Shown one piece after another: positions 35,205 through 44,504 of a stretch of 64,000 nucleotides of DNA; the stretch's first letter is position 1; every line of letters begins with the position of its first letter. A model generated the notes under the pieces. The model was not told where the DNA came from and did no database searches. It was given only the letters and a program-made list of their open reading frames with translations. Source of the DNA: Flavobacterium sp. MC2016-06 (GTDB lineage: Bacteria > Bacteroidota > Bacteroidia > Flavobacteriales > Flavobacteriaceae); NCBI RefSeq assembly GCF_009711165.2, contig NZ_WMID02000002.1, forward strand, positions 186,001 through 250,000. The letters run 5' to 3'. Made by a program: the position numbers and the translations under genes.

Positions 35205-35360
35205 TAAAGCTTCGTTTTAAACGCTGATCAGACGGATTTGCTAAAGCGAAGACGCGGACAAAAAAAGATTTCAAATTCTGGTGTTTTATTATTCTATTAA
35301 AAATCCGTTTTAATCAGTGTCTTCGCTTTAGCGAATCTGTATAATCCGTGTGCCTATTCT
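35205..35360. repeat. Interspersed inverted repeat (GCTAAAGCGAAGAC family)
   Basis: ACGGATTTGCTAAAGCGAAG on the left and its complement CTTCGCTTTAGCGAATCTGT on the right are separated by about 90 nt. Both are bordered by GATTAAAACGG-like sequence. A shorter relative is at 56855-56968. The rest of this 337-bp gap (35361-35520) shows no recognisable feature. Confidence 0.65.
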
Positions 35361-35520
35361 AGATAATTATTATTTCTGCCGATTTTTCTTCTTAAAAGTG
35401 AAATAAAAATATCCTACATTTACTGTAATATAATAGGCATTTTCTCAGTTGTAATTTTAATTGTAAAAATGTTAAGGCGTTATATGCAATCTTATTTTAT
35501 AACCGTTAATTTTATTTAAA

Positions 35521-38500
35521 GTGAAAGTAAAAAGATTAGTTTACGTATTTTTTGTATTTTTTATTTTACAAGCCTGTGGCAGAAAAGCCAATTTCAATTC
35601 CGATTTTTCATTATTCAAAGAGTACATAACTAGTTTTACAAGCGGCATTGTCCCGTCACAATCGGACATACGCGTAGTTTTGGCTTTTGATAAAAAAGAA
35701 TGGAAAATCAACGAAGAGCTTGATGACGATTTGTTTGATATTTCGCCAAGTGTAAAAGGTAAAATTGTAGCACTTTCTAGTAATACGATTGCTTTTATTC
35801 CAAAAGAAAAACTAAAACCCGGAACAGAATATCAAGTTACGCTTAACTTAGATAAACTAATTACACTTCCTAAAGAAAAAGAAGAAACACTTTCTAAATT
35901 TAATTTTACCATTAAAACCATAAAACAAGATTTTACATTAAATACATTAGATGTTCAATCGTATAGTAAAGAATATCAATACCTAAATTGTGTACTGAAA
36001 ACGGCAGATAATATCGATCTTGAAACGGCTGCAAAGTTAGTATTGGCAAGTCAGAAAGGTAATAATCTTAAAATTAAATTTAATAATACTGTAAAATCAG
36101 GAAAAGAGTTTCGATTTATAATTGACAGTATTCAGCGTTTTTCTGATCCAAGTGAGCTGGAAATCGCTTACGACGGAAGCGATTTTGATATTGATCAGAA
36201 AGGTAAAATTAATTTTCCAATTACAGGAATAAATGAATTCAAGGTTATAAATGTTCAAATTCCTGATGAAAATAATCAATCGGTTGAAATTAATTTTTCT
36301 GAGCCTTTAGAAAAAGGACAGAATTTTGCAGGTTTAGTTGCCATTCAAAACACAAAGAATTTAAAATTTTCAACGCAGGGAAATTTACTTAAAGTATATT
36401 TTGCTAATGAAAAACCGGCACCGAAAGTGGTACATGAAGCAGTTGTTGAAGATGCAGTTGCAATTGTAGTTGATTCTGCAATTGTTGCAGTAGACAGTGC
36501 CGCAGCCGCTACTCCAGAAGTAACTGTTGAAGAAGAGCCAGAACCAGAAGTTGTAGAAGAAACTGCTCCCGAACAAAATTTAACGGGCGAATTATTACTA
36601 GAAGTTTTTCAGGGAATAGAAAGCCAGTATGGAAAGAAGATGGAAGAGAGTTATTCGCAGAAAATCTCTTTTGACCAGATTAAACCAAATGTGCGTTTTG
36701 TAAAAAATGGTACAATTCTGCCAAGTTCTAATAACTTAAAATTAAACTTTGAAACCGCAAATCTTAGCGCAGTTGATGTAAAAGTTTATAAAATTTATAA
36801 AAATAATATTCTGCAGTTTCTTCAGAATAATGAATTAAAGGGTTCGCAAAATTTAAAACGAGTTTCACAGCCCGTCGCCAAAACCACCATAAATCTTAAA
36901 GAAAACAGAGTCGTTAATTTAAGTAAATGGAACACTTTTGCTTTAGATTTATCTAAAATAATTAAACCAGAACCAGGTGCGATTTATAGAGTTGAATTCT
37001 CATACAAAAAGAAATATTCGCTTTATAAATGCGAAAGTTCATCGGATGATTCTGTTGCAGATGAAGAGGAAGAAGATGTTGATGAAAATGATGTAAATTA
37101 TAGCGGTAACTCTTATGATGATTATGAATACGACGATTACGATTGGAGAGAAAGCCAAGATCCTTGTTCAGGTTCCTACTATTATAATGCTAAAATTGCG
37201 ACTAATATTTTAGCCTCAGATTTGGGTGTAATTGCCAAAAGAGGAGAGAATAAATCGTATCTATTCGCAGTCAATAATATCCTTACAACAGAACCTATTT
37301 CAAATGCTCGTGTAGATTTGTACACTTTTCAACAGCAAAAAATTGCTACAACAGCAACAAATAGTGAAGGAATCGCAACATTTCAAATCGATAAATTTGC
37401 CTATTTTGCTATTGTTACATTAGGAGAACAATCGACTTATGTAAAGCTTGATGATGGAAATTCTTTATCGGTAAGTAATTTTAATGTTGCCGGCGAAACG
37501 CTTCAAAAAGGATTAAAAGGATTTATTTATGGAGAACGCGGCGTTTGGCGCCCGGGAGATAATTTGTATTTGTCTTTTATTTTAAATGATGCGTCGAATA
37601 AACTTCCAGCCGCACATCCAATAAAATTTAGATTAACAGATCCAAACGGAAAAGTAACGTATCAAACGGTTCAGAAAACGAATGAATTAAATCATTATGC
37701 GTTTATTGTACCAACAGATCAAGATGCGCCAACAGGAAGCTGGGAAGCGATGGTAAGTGTTGGAGGTGCAAAATTTTATAAAAACATCAAAATTGAAACG
37801 ATAAAACCAAATCGTTTAAAAATTAAAAATAGTTTTCAGAGAGCGATTCTGTCTTCCTCTTATCCAAATTCAAGCAATCTAGAAGTTACTTGGCTTCATG
37901 GTGCAATTGCCAAGAATTTGAATGTAGAAATGCAAGCTAAATTCTCTGAGCAGAAAACGACTTTCAAAGGGTATGATAAATATACTTTTGATGATTTGGT
38001 ACGTCGATTCAGTTCAGAAGAAGTAAATATTTTCTCTGGAAAATTAGATGCTAATGGAAAAGCTTCAGTAAGCATCAATCCAAAATTACAAGGACAAGCG
38101 CCTGGAATGCTTCGTGCTTCTTTCATTACAAAAGTATATGAAGAAGGAGGCGATTTTAGTATGGATGCTATGGCAACGACCTATTCTCCTTATAAAACGT
38201 ATGTTGGAGTAAAATCGCCAGAAGTAAATCGCTACGGAATGCTTGAAACAAGAACTAACAATCGTTTTGATATTATAACGGTAGATGAAAACGGAAGACC
38301 TAAATCGGTACGTGATCTTGAAATAAAAGTATATAAAGTAGAATGGCGCTGGTGGTGGGATGCTTCTAGCGATAATTTGTCTAATTACAATTCATCAGAA
38401 GCAACAACATCCTATAAAACATTTAGAGTAAGCACAGATTCAAGCGGAAAGGCGAGTGTTCAATTTGCTTTATCAGATGAAGAATGGGGACGTTATATGA

Positions 38501-41199
38501 TTCGTGTTTCTGATGAAACGGGCGGACATGCGACGGCATTAACCGTAAATATAGATTGGCCAATCTGGTCTGGGAAAACGAGAAATACCGATGCTTCAAC
38601 AGCCAATATGCTTGTTTTTTCTACCGATAAAAATGATTATGCTGTAGGCGAAAAAGCACAGATTTCTTTTCCTTCTAGTGAAGGCGGACGTGCTTTAGTT
38701 TCAATCGAAAACGGATCTAGAGTAATACAGACACTTTGGGTAAAAACGCAGAAAGGAGAAACAAATGTTGAGGTTCCGATAACGGCAGCAATGGCTCCAA
38801 ATGTTTATTTTAATATTACGCTTTTACAACCGCATGCTTCGACCAAAAATGACTCTCCGATACGTATGTACGGAATTGTTCCGATTGGAGTGGTGGATAA
38901 AAACACAAAACTAGAGCCTGCAATTGCAATGGCAGATGTTTTAAGACCAGAACAATCATTTCCTATAAAAGTGAGTGAGAAATCGGGTAAAGAAATGACT
39001 TATACGATTGCTATTGTTGATGAAGGTTTGTTGGATTTAACTCGTTTTAAAACACCAAATGCTTGGGATAGTTTTTATGTTCGAGAAGCTTTGGGAGTAA
39101 AAACTTGGGATATTTATGATGATGTTATTGGAGCTTACGGTGGAAAAGTAAATCAGATTTTCAGCATTGGTGGAGATCAGGATTTAGGCGGCGGAAAAGT
39201 TAAAAAAGCCAACCGTTTTAAACCTGTTGTAATTTATCTTGGTCCATTTAAATTAGAAAAAGGACAAACAAAAACACATCAAGTCACTTTACCAAAATAT
39301 ATTGGTTCTGTACGAACTATGGTTGTTGCGGGAGATGCTACAACGAGTGCCTACGGAAGTGTAGAGAAAGCAACACCTGTTCGCAGTCCGTTAATGGTTC
39401 TTGCTTCATTGCCAAGAAAAATTTCTCCATCAGAAAAAGTAACAATCCCTGTTACGGTTTTTGCTACCGAGAAAAACATTAAAAGTGTAAAAGTTCAGAT
39501 TAAAACAAGCAACGGATTACAAGTAATTGGAAGTAGTGTTCAAAATGTAACATTTGCACAGCCAGATGAAAAGATGGCGTACTTTAATCTTGCAGTGGGA
39601 AATCTAACGGGAATTGCTAAAGTACAAGTTATAGCCACTTCTGGAAATGAAAAATCGTCTTATGATGTTGAGATTGATATGACGAACCCAAATCCTGTAA
39701 CGAATACTTATACCGATGTGATTCTGCCTCCTAATAGTTCTAAAACTATTTCGTGGAAAACATTTGGAGTTTCTGGCAGTAATAAAGCAAAACTAGAGGT
39801 TTCTTCTATGCCGACAATTAATCTAAACGGCAGACTGCAATATTTAATTCAATATCCGCATGGATGTGTAGAGCAGACTACTTCGTCTGTTTTTCCGCAA
39901 TTGTTCTTAAATGATGTTGCCGATATTGATGCTACACGTCAAGAGCTAATTCAGAAGAATGTTTCGGCTGGAATTGCTAGATTGGGAAGTTTTCAATTAC
40001 CAAATGGAGGACTTTCTTATTGGCAGGGAAATACTATTGCAGACGATTGGGGAACTTCTTATGCAGGACATTTTATGATAGAAGCAGAGAAGAAAGGTTA
40101 TGTTCTGCCAATTAATTTTAAATCAAAATGGATTTCATATCAGCAGAAAGAAGCTAAAAAATGGCGTTTTGAGCCACGTTACGGCAATGATTTAGCGCAA
40201 GCGTATCGTTTGTATACACTCTCTTTAGCGGGTTCTTCAGATTTGTCTTCGATGAACAGATTGCGTGAAACTAAAGGTATTTCGAACGAAAGTAAATTGC
40301 GATTGGCTGCAGCGTATGTTTTAGCAGGGCAAAAAAGTGCAGGAACGTCTTTATTACTGAATAGTAAAATTGATGATGATTCGAGTAACTATAATTATTA
40401 CTATTATGGTTCTAGTGATCGAAACAGAGCCATGACACTGGAAACATTATTACTGCTGGATCAAAAACAGAAAGCTTTTGTAATGGCATCAAAATTAGCC
40501 AAAGATATGGCAAGTGATCAATGGATGAGCACACAAACAACAGCGTATTGTTTGTATGCGATGTCGAAATTTGCTCAGAATAACGGGCCAAAAGGCATTG
40601 ATATTCAGTTTAGCAAAGATGGTAAAGCGCAAAGTATCAAAACCGCTAAAACCGTTGCAGACAGAAGTTTGATTGTAAAATCGGGAACAAATAGTATTAC
40701 TTTGAGAAACAATAAAAAGAATACGATTTATGTTCGAGTATTAAATACAGGAATTCTACCAATTGGTCAGGAAAATGCTGTTCAGAGTAATCTTTCTGCT
40801 GGAATTGTTTTCAAAAACAGAAAAGGCGGTGTAATTAATGTCTCAACTATTGCTCAAGGAACGGAGTTTGTTGCAGAAGTTACAGTGAGGAATCAGACAA
40901 ATGAATTTGTACAAAATGTAGCTTTGTCTCAGATTCTACCTTCTGGTTTCGAAATTGTAAATACACGTTTTACAGATTATGGTGATGCAACTAATAATAT
41001 TGCCGATTATATTGATATTCGTGATGATAGAACAAATTTCTATTTTGGATTAAAAGCCGGAGAAACTAAAACGTTTAGAATTTTACTCAACGCTTCTTAT
41101 TTAGGAAACTATTATCTTCCGGGATTGCAGTGCGAAGCGATGTATGATCATACATTTTTGGCAAGAACAAAAGGTTTCTGGGTTTCGGTTGTGAAGTAA
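35521..41199 (+). CDS. Alpha-2-macroglobulin family lipoprotein with thioester motif
   Basis: A 1892-residue envelope protein. A GTG start gives a lipoprotein signal (FFILQACG, Cys19). MG-type beta domains span the N-terminal half, with an acidic stretch (about 320-345) and an Asp/Tyr-rich stretch (about 510-545) between them. The bait/MG7 region is followed by the thioester motif GCVEQ (Cys1449) in the alpha-toroid domain. Bacterial A2M proteins of the YfhM type trap proteases with this bond and sit next to pbpC. Here pbpC is also next on the strand, separated only by a transposase gene. A role in guarding the cell from outside proteases is inferred from the family. Confidence 0.9.
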   Translation: MKVKRLVYVFFVFFILQACGRKANFNSDFSLFKEYITSFTSGIVPSQSDIRVVLAFDKKEWKINEELDDDLFDISPSVKGKIVALSSNTIAFIPKEKLKPGTEYQVTLNLDKLITLPKEKEETLSKFNFTIKTIKQDFTLNTLDVQSYSKEYQYLNCVLKTADNIDLETAAKLVLASQKGNNLKIKFNNTVKSGKEFRFIIDSIQRFSDPSELEIAYDGSDFDIDQKGKINFPITGINEFKVINVQIPDENNQSVEINFSEPLEKGQNFAGLVAIQNTKNLKFSTQGNLLKVYFANEKPAPKVVHEAVVEDAVAIVVDSAIVAVDSAAAATPEVTVEEEPEPEVVEETAPEQNLTGELLLEVFQGIESQYGKKMEESYSQKISFDQIKPNVRFVKNGTILPSSNNLKLNFETANLSAVDVKVYKIYKNNILQFLQNNELKGSQNLKRVSQPVAKTTINLKENRVVNLSKWNTFALDLSKIIKPEPGAIYRVEFSYKKKYSLYKCESSSDDSVADEEEEDVDENDVNYSGNSYDDYEYDDYDWRESQDPCSGSYYYNAKIATNILASDLGVIAKRGENKSYLFAVNNILTTEPISNARVDLYTFQQQKIATTATNSEGIATFQIDKFAYFAIVTLGEQSTYVKLDDGNSLSVSNFNVAGETLQKGLKGFIYGERGVWRPGDNLYLSFILNDASNKLPAAHPIKFRLTDPNGKVTYQTVQKTNELNHYAFIVPTDQDAPTGSWEAMVSVGGAKFYKNIKIETIKPNRLKIKNSFQRAILSSSYPNSSNLEVTWLHGAIAKNLNVEMQAKFSEQKTTFKGYDKYTFDDLVRRFSSEEVNIFSGKLDANGKASVSINPKLQGQAPGMLRASFITKVYEEGGDFSMDAMATTYSPYKTYVGVKSPEVNRYGMLETRTNNRFDIITVDENGRPKSVRDLEIKVYKVEWRWWWDASSDNLSNYNSSEATTSYKTFRVSTDSSGKASVQFALSDEEWGRYMIRVSDETGGHATALTVNIDWPIWSGKTRNTDASTANMLVFSTDKNDYAVGEKAQISFPSSEGGRALVSIENGSRVIQTLWVKTQKGETNVEVPITAAMAPNVYFNITLLQPHASTKNDSPIRMYGIVPIGVVDKNTKLEPAIAMADVLRPEQSFPIKVSEKSGKEMTYTIAIVDEGLLDLTRFKTPNAWDSFYVREALGVKTWDIYDDVIGAYGGKVNQIFSIGGDQDLGGGKVKKANRFKPVVIYLGPFKLEKGQTKTHQVTLPKYIGSVRTMVVAGDATTSAYGSVEKATPVRSPLMVLASLPRKISPSEKVTIPVTVFATEKNIKSVKVQIKTSNGLQVIGSSVQNVTFAQPDEKMAYFNLAVGNLTGIAKVQVIATSGNEKSSYDVEIDMTNPNPVTNTYTDVILPPNSSKTISWKTFGVSGSNKAKLEVSSMPTINLNGRLQYLIQYPHGCVEQTTSSVFPQLFLNDVADIDATRQELIQKNVSAGIARLGSFQLPNGGLSYWQGNTIADDWGTSYAGHFMIEAEKKGYVLPINFKSKWISYQQKEAKKWRFEPRYGNDLAQAYRLYTLSLAGSSDLSSMNRLRETKGISNESKLRLAAAYVLAGQKSAGTSLLLNSKIDDDSSNYNYYYYGSSDRNRAMTLETLLLLDQKQKAFVMASKLAKDMASDQWMSTQTTAYCLYAMSKFAQNNGPKGIDIQFSKDGKAQSIKTAKTVADRSLIVKSGTNSITLRNNKKNTIYVRVLNTGILPIGQENAVQSNLSAGIVFKNRKGGVINVSTIAQGTEFVAEVTVRNQTNEFVQNVALSQILPSGFEIVNTRFTDYGDATNNIADYIDIRDDRTNFYFGLKAGETKTFRILLNASYLGNYYLPGLQCEAMYDHTFLARTKGFWVSVVK

Positions 41200-41211
41200 T
41201 TAAATATGTAT

Positions 41212-41316
41212 CCTAACAGGTTTCTAAAACCTGTTAGGTATTTTTAGATAAAAGATTGAATAAAATTAAGGGGTTGAAAAAAAATCATACCTAACAGGTT
41301 TTAGAAACCTGTTAGG
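41212..41316. repeat. REP pair, class A, left of the transposase
   Basis: Two CCTAACAGG-N9-CCTGTTAGG palindromes at 41212-41238 and 41290-41316, 51 bp apart, with inner spacers TTTCTAAAA and TTTTAGAAA, so they are inverted relative to each other. They lie between the A2M stop codon and the transposase ATG. Confidence 0.88.
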
Positions 41317-41338
41317 ATAAAAAAATGCAGATTGAAGA

Positions 41339-41929
41339 ATGAAGAAGGATGTTTTTGAAGCAGGACAATATTACCATGTATACAATAGAGGAAATAATTA
41401 TGAGAATATTTTTGTAGAGGAGAAAAATTACAGCTATTTTCTTCAAAAGATTAAAGAATATATTTTACATGTAGCTGATATTTATGCCTATTGTCTGCTT
41501 AAAAATCATTTTCATATTGTTTTAAGAATTAAAGATGAAATTGATTTGCCTGAGAAATTTAAAAATAAGATTCATTTGCCATTTTCAAATTTATTCAATT
41601 CTTATTCTAAAAGTATAAATAAAGCTTATGGTAGAGCAGGTAGTTTGTTTCAAGAGCATTTACAACGAAATAGGATTGAAAATGAAGAATATTTAAAACA
41701 GTTAATTATATATGTTCACTTAAATCCAGTTAAGCATAAATTTACAGCATCTTTTGAATCATACCTTCATTCATCATATCGTTCTTATTTATCAACGAAA
41801 TCAAGTAATATTGATAGAGAGTTTATTCTTGAATTATTTAATGATTTAGAAAATTTCAAGTTTTATCATGACGAAAATAGAATTATTTATCAGGGAATAA
41901 TAAATGATATATTTTTATTAGACCAATAA
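41339..41929 (+). mobile_element. REP-associated tyrosine transposase (RAYT, Y1/HUH family)
   Basis: A 196-residue single-domain Y1 transposase. The HUH metal motif is NHFHIVL (His57, His59) and the catalytic tyrosine is in QLIIYVHLNPV (Tyr125). The start MKKDVFEAGQYYHVYNRGNNYENIF is typical of RAYTs. It is bracketed on both sides by pairs of class A REP palindromes, the presumed substrates of its nicking activity. It appears intact. It lies between the A2M and pbpC genes, normally neighbours, so it probably landed in that operon. RAYTs act in single copy and do not move like classical insertion sequences. Confidence 0.9.
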
Positions 41930-41941
41930 ATTTTTGAGTAT

Positions 41942-42045
41942 CCTAACAGGTTTCCAAAACCTATTAGGTATTATTTAGATAACGATTTAAAGTTTTTGAG
42001 GAATTAAAAAAGTAGATACCTAACAGGTTTTGGAAACCTGTTAGG
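41942..42045. repeat. REP pair, class A, right of the transposase
   Basis: Palindromes at 41942-41968 (one arm mismatch, CCTATTAGG) and 42019-42045, 50 bp apart, again in opposite orientation (spacers TTTCCAAAA and TTTTGGAAA). The arrangement mirrors the pair on the left of the transposase gene. Confidence 0.88.
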
Positions 42046-42062
42046 ATAGAAAAAATAAAGAG

Positions 42063-44438
42063 TTGAAAAATAAATTAAAAGCGTTCTTTCAGCGCATTAT
42101 CAATTGGATAAAAAAAAATAAAATTAAATCAGCAATTGCATTTATGCTTTTGCTGATTTATTATTTTTCACTTCCTAGAACATTATTCAAAGAGCCATAT
42201 TCTACTGTTATAGAAAGTAAAGAAGGCGAATTGCTTGGCGCTAAAATTGCACGCGACGGGCAATGGCGCTTTCCTGCGCAAGACAGTGTTCCAGATAAAT
42301 TTAAAAAATGTATTGTTTATTTTGAGGACGAATATTTTTATAAACATCCCGGTTTTAATCCCGTTGCAATGGTCAATGCCATTAAGCAAAATAGAAAAGC
42401 AGGAAAAGTTGTTCGCGGTGGAAGTACGCTAACGCAGCAAGTCATCAGGTTGTCGAGAAAAGGAAAAGGAAGAACTTATTTCGAAAAAATTATAGAGGTT
42501 GTTCTCGCAACAAGATTAGAATTAGGGTATTCTAAAAATGAAATTTTAGAGTTATATGCGGCTCATGCACCTTTTGGAGGAAATGTTGTGGGATTAGAAA
42601 TGGCATCTTGGCGTTATTTCGGAGTTCAATCGAATCAATTATCTTGGGCAGAAAGTGCGACTCTAGCAGTTTTGCCAAATGCCCCTAGCTTAATTTACCC
42701 AGGAAAAAATCAGATAAAATTATTAGAGAAACGGAATCGTCTTTTATGGAAACTAAATCAAGAAGGTATCATTGATAAAGAGACTTACGAACTTTCTATA
42801 GACGAACCGTTGCCTCAAAAACCGTATGATCTGCCTCAAATTGCGCTACATTTGCTACAGCGCGTGGCAAAAAATGAAGAAGGAACACGGGTAAAAACAA
42901 CGATAGATTTTGCATTGCAGAATAGAGTCAATCAAATTGCGAAATATTATTACAATCAATACAAGCAAAACGAAGTCAATAATCTGGCAATTTTGGTAAT
43001 TGATGTTCAGAGTAGAAACGTAATAAGTTATGTTGGGAATTCGCCAACAGACAGCGATCACCAGAAAGATGTTGATATTATTGATGCACCAAGAAGTACA
43101 GGAAGTATTTTAAAACCATTATTGTACGCTGCAATGTTAGACGATGGAGAATTACTACCCAATACTTTGATTGCCGATATTCCTACGCAGATTGCGGGTT
43201 ATACACCACAGAATTTTAATTTAACTTTTGATGGAGCTGTGCCAGCACATCGCGCCTTATCAAGATCGTTAAACATTCCGGCAGTTTTGATGTTGCAGGA
43301 TTTTGGTGTAGATAAATTTTATGGAGAATTACAGAAATTTAAATTAAGAAATATCAATAAATCTCCTGACCATTATGGATTGTCCCTTATTTTAGGCGGA
43401 GCTGAAAGTAATTTGTGGGATTTGTGCAGAACGTATTCAAATTTATCTTCAACAGTAAATTATTTTAATAAAAATCAAGGTAAATACCGAACTAAAGAGT
43501 TTACAGAATTAAATTATAAAAATGATTTTCAAGCCGATTTTGGTGCAGAAACAGATCAAAAGAATATAGTGGGCGCTGGTTCAATTTGGCTGACTTATAA
43601 TGCTATGGAAGAAGTTAACAGACCAGAAGGAGATGAAGCTTGGAAATTTTATGACAGTTCTTTAAAAATTGCTTGGAAAACAGGAACAAGTTTTGGTAAT
43701 CGTGATGCGTGGGCAATAGGAACAAATTCGAGATATGTTGTTGGAGTTTGGGTTGGAAATGCAACAGGAGAAGGAAGACCAACGTTAACAGGTGTAACCA
43801 GCGCAGCGCCAATTTTGTTTGATGTATTTAATTTATTACCAAGACAAAGATGGTTTGATACTCCATATAAAGATTTAGATGAAGTTGAAGTTTGCAAATT
43901 AAGCGGTTATTTGGCTAAAGAAGACTGTCCGAAGATAAAGCAATGGGTTCCTAAAAAAGGGAAGTCAACCGTTGTTTGTCCGTATCATAAAATGATTCAT
44001 TTAGATCAAACAGAGCAATTTCAAGTAAACAGCAGCTGCGAAAGTGTTGATAATATGATTGCTAAAAACTGGTTTGTATTGCCGCCAGTTATGGCATGGT
44101 ATTACAAAAGTAAACATATTGAATATTTGCCACTGCCGCCTTTTAAAGAAGATTGTACAGGAACACAAATGATCGCTATGGATTTTATTTACCCAAAAAC
44201 AAACAGTAAAATTTATTTGACTAAGGATTTTAATAGTGAAGTACAGCCGGTAATTTTTAAAGTAGCTTATTCTCAGCGAGAAAAGCAGTTATTTTGGTAT
44301 GTAGATCATGTCTACAAAGGCGTAACCAAAGTTTTTCATGAAAAGCCTATTATAATGAGTGCTGGATTTCATTATGTTACCGTTGTTGATGAATCTGGAA
44401 ATGAGATTACAAGAAAAGTTGAGGTTGTAAGGGAGTAA
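42063..44438 (+). CDS. pbpC: Penicillin-binding protein 1C
   Basis: A 791-residue bifunctional peptidoglycan synthase. After a cytoplasmic and membrane start (helix at about residues 22-37) comes the GT51 glycosyltransferase domain (EDEYFYKHPGFNPVAM, about residues 84-99, and RGGSTLTQQV). The transpeptidase domain follows with SxxK in STGSILKP (about residue 347), SLN in ALSRSLNIPA, and KTG in WKTGTSFGNRD (about residue 541). The PBP1C-specific C-terminal domain ends the protein. The start is TTG (42063); no in-frame ATG precedes the membrane helix. It forms a functional pair with the A2M lipoprotein upstream. Confidence 0.92.
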   Translation: MKNKLKAFFQRIINWIKKNKIKSAIAFMLLLIYYFSLPRTLFKEPYSTVIESKEGELLGAKIARDGQWRFPAQDSVPDKFKKCIVYFEDEYFYKHPGFNPVAMVNAIKQNRKAGKVVRGGSTLTQQVIRLSRKGKGRTYFEKIIEVVLATRLELGYSKNEILELYAAHAPFGGNVVGLEMASWRYFGVQSNQLSWAESATLAVLPNAPSLIYPGKNQIKLLEKRNRLLWKLNQEGIIDKETYELSIDEPLPQKPYDLPQIALHLLQRVAKNEEGTRVKTTIDFALQNRVNQIAKYYYNQYKQNEVNNLAILVIDVQSRNVISYVGNSPTDSDHQKDVDIIDAPRSTGSILKPLLYAAMLDDGELLPNTLIADIPTQIAGYTPQNFNLTFDGAVPAHRALSRSLNIPAVLMLQDFGVDKFYGELQKFKLRNINKSPDHYGLSLILGGAESNLWDLCRTYSNLSSTVNYFNKNQGKYRTKEFTELNYKNDFQADFGAETDQKNIVGAGSIWLTYNAMEEVNRPEGDEAWKFYDSSLKIAWKTGTSFGNRDAWAIGTNSRYVVGVWVGNATGEGRPTLTGVTSAAPILFDVFNLLPRQRWFDTPYKDLDEVEVCKLSGYLAKEDCPKIKQWVPKKGKSTVVCPYHKMIHLDQTEQFQVNSSCESVDNMIAKNWFVLPPVMAWYYKSKHIEYLPLPPFKEDCTGTQMIAMDFIYPKTNSKIYLTKDFNSEVQPVIFKVAYSQREKQLFWYVDHVYKGVTKVFHEKPIIMSAGFHYVTVVDESGNEITRKVEVVRE

Positions 44439-44462
44439 GCATACAGTAAAAAAATAAGCATA

Positions 44463-44500
44463 AAAAAACCGCCAATCTTTCGAGAGGCGGTTTTCTTTTT
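44463..44500. terminator. Bidirectional terminator between pbpC and RNase G
   Basis: AAAACCGCC (44465-44473) pairs with GGCGGTTTT (44486-44494). T runs follow on both strands, and two convergent genes end here. Confidence 0.88.
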
Positions 44501-44504
44501 TTAT

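Noticed and set aside
41339..41929. Classical insertion sequence with target duplication
   Set aside because: The protein is a RAYT and the flanks are REP palindromes, not terminal inverted repeats with a direct target repeat.
35521..44438. Toxin or immunity island
   Set aside because: A2M and PBP1C are a known housekeeping-type envelope pair, and no toxin or immunity domain was seen.
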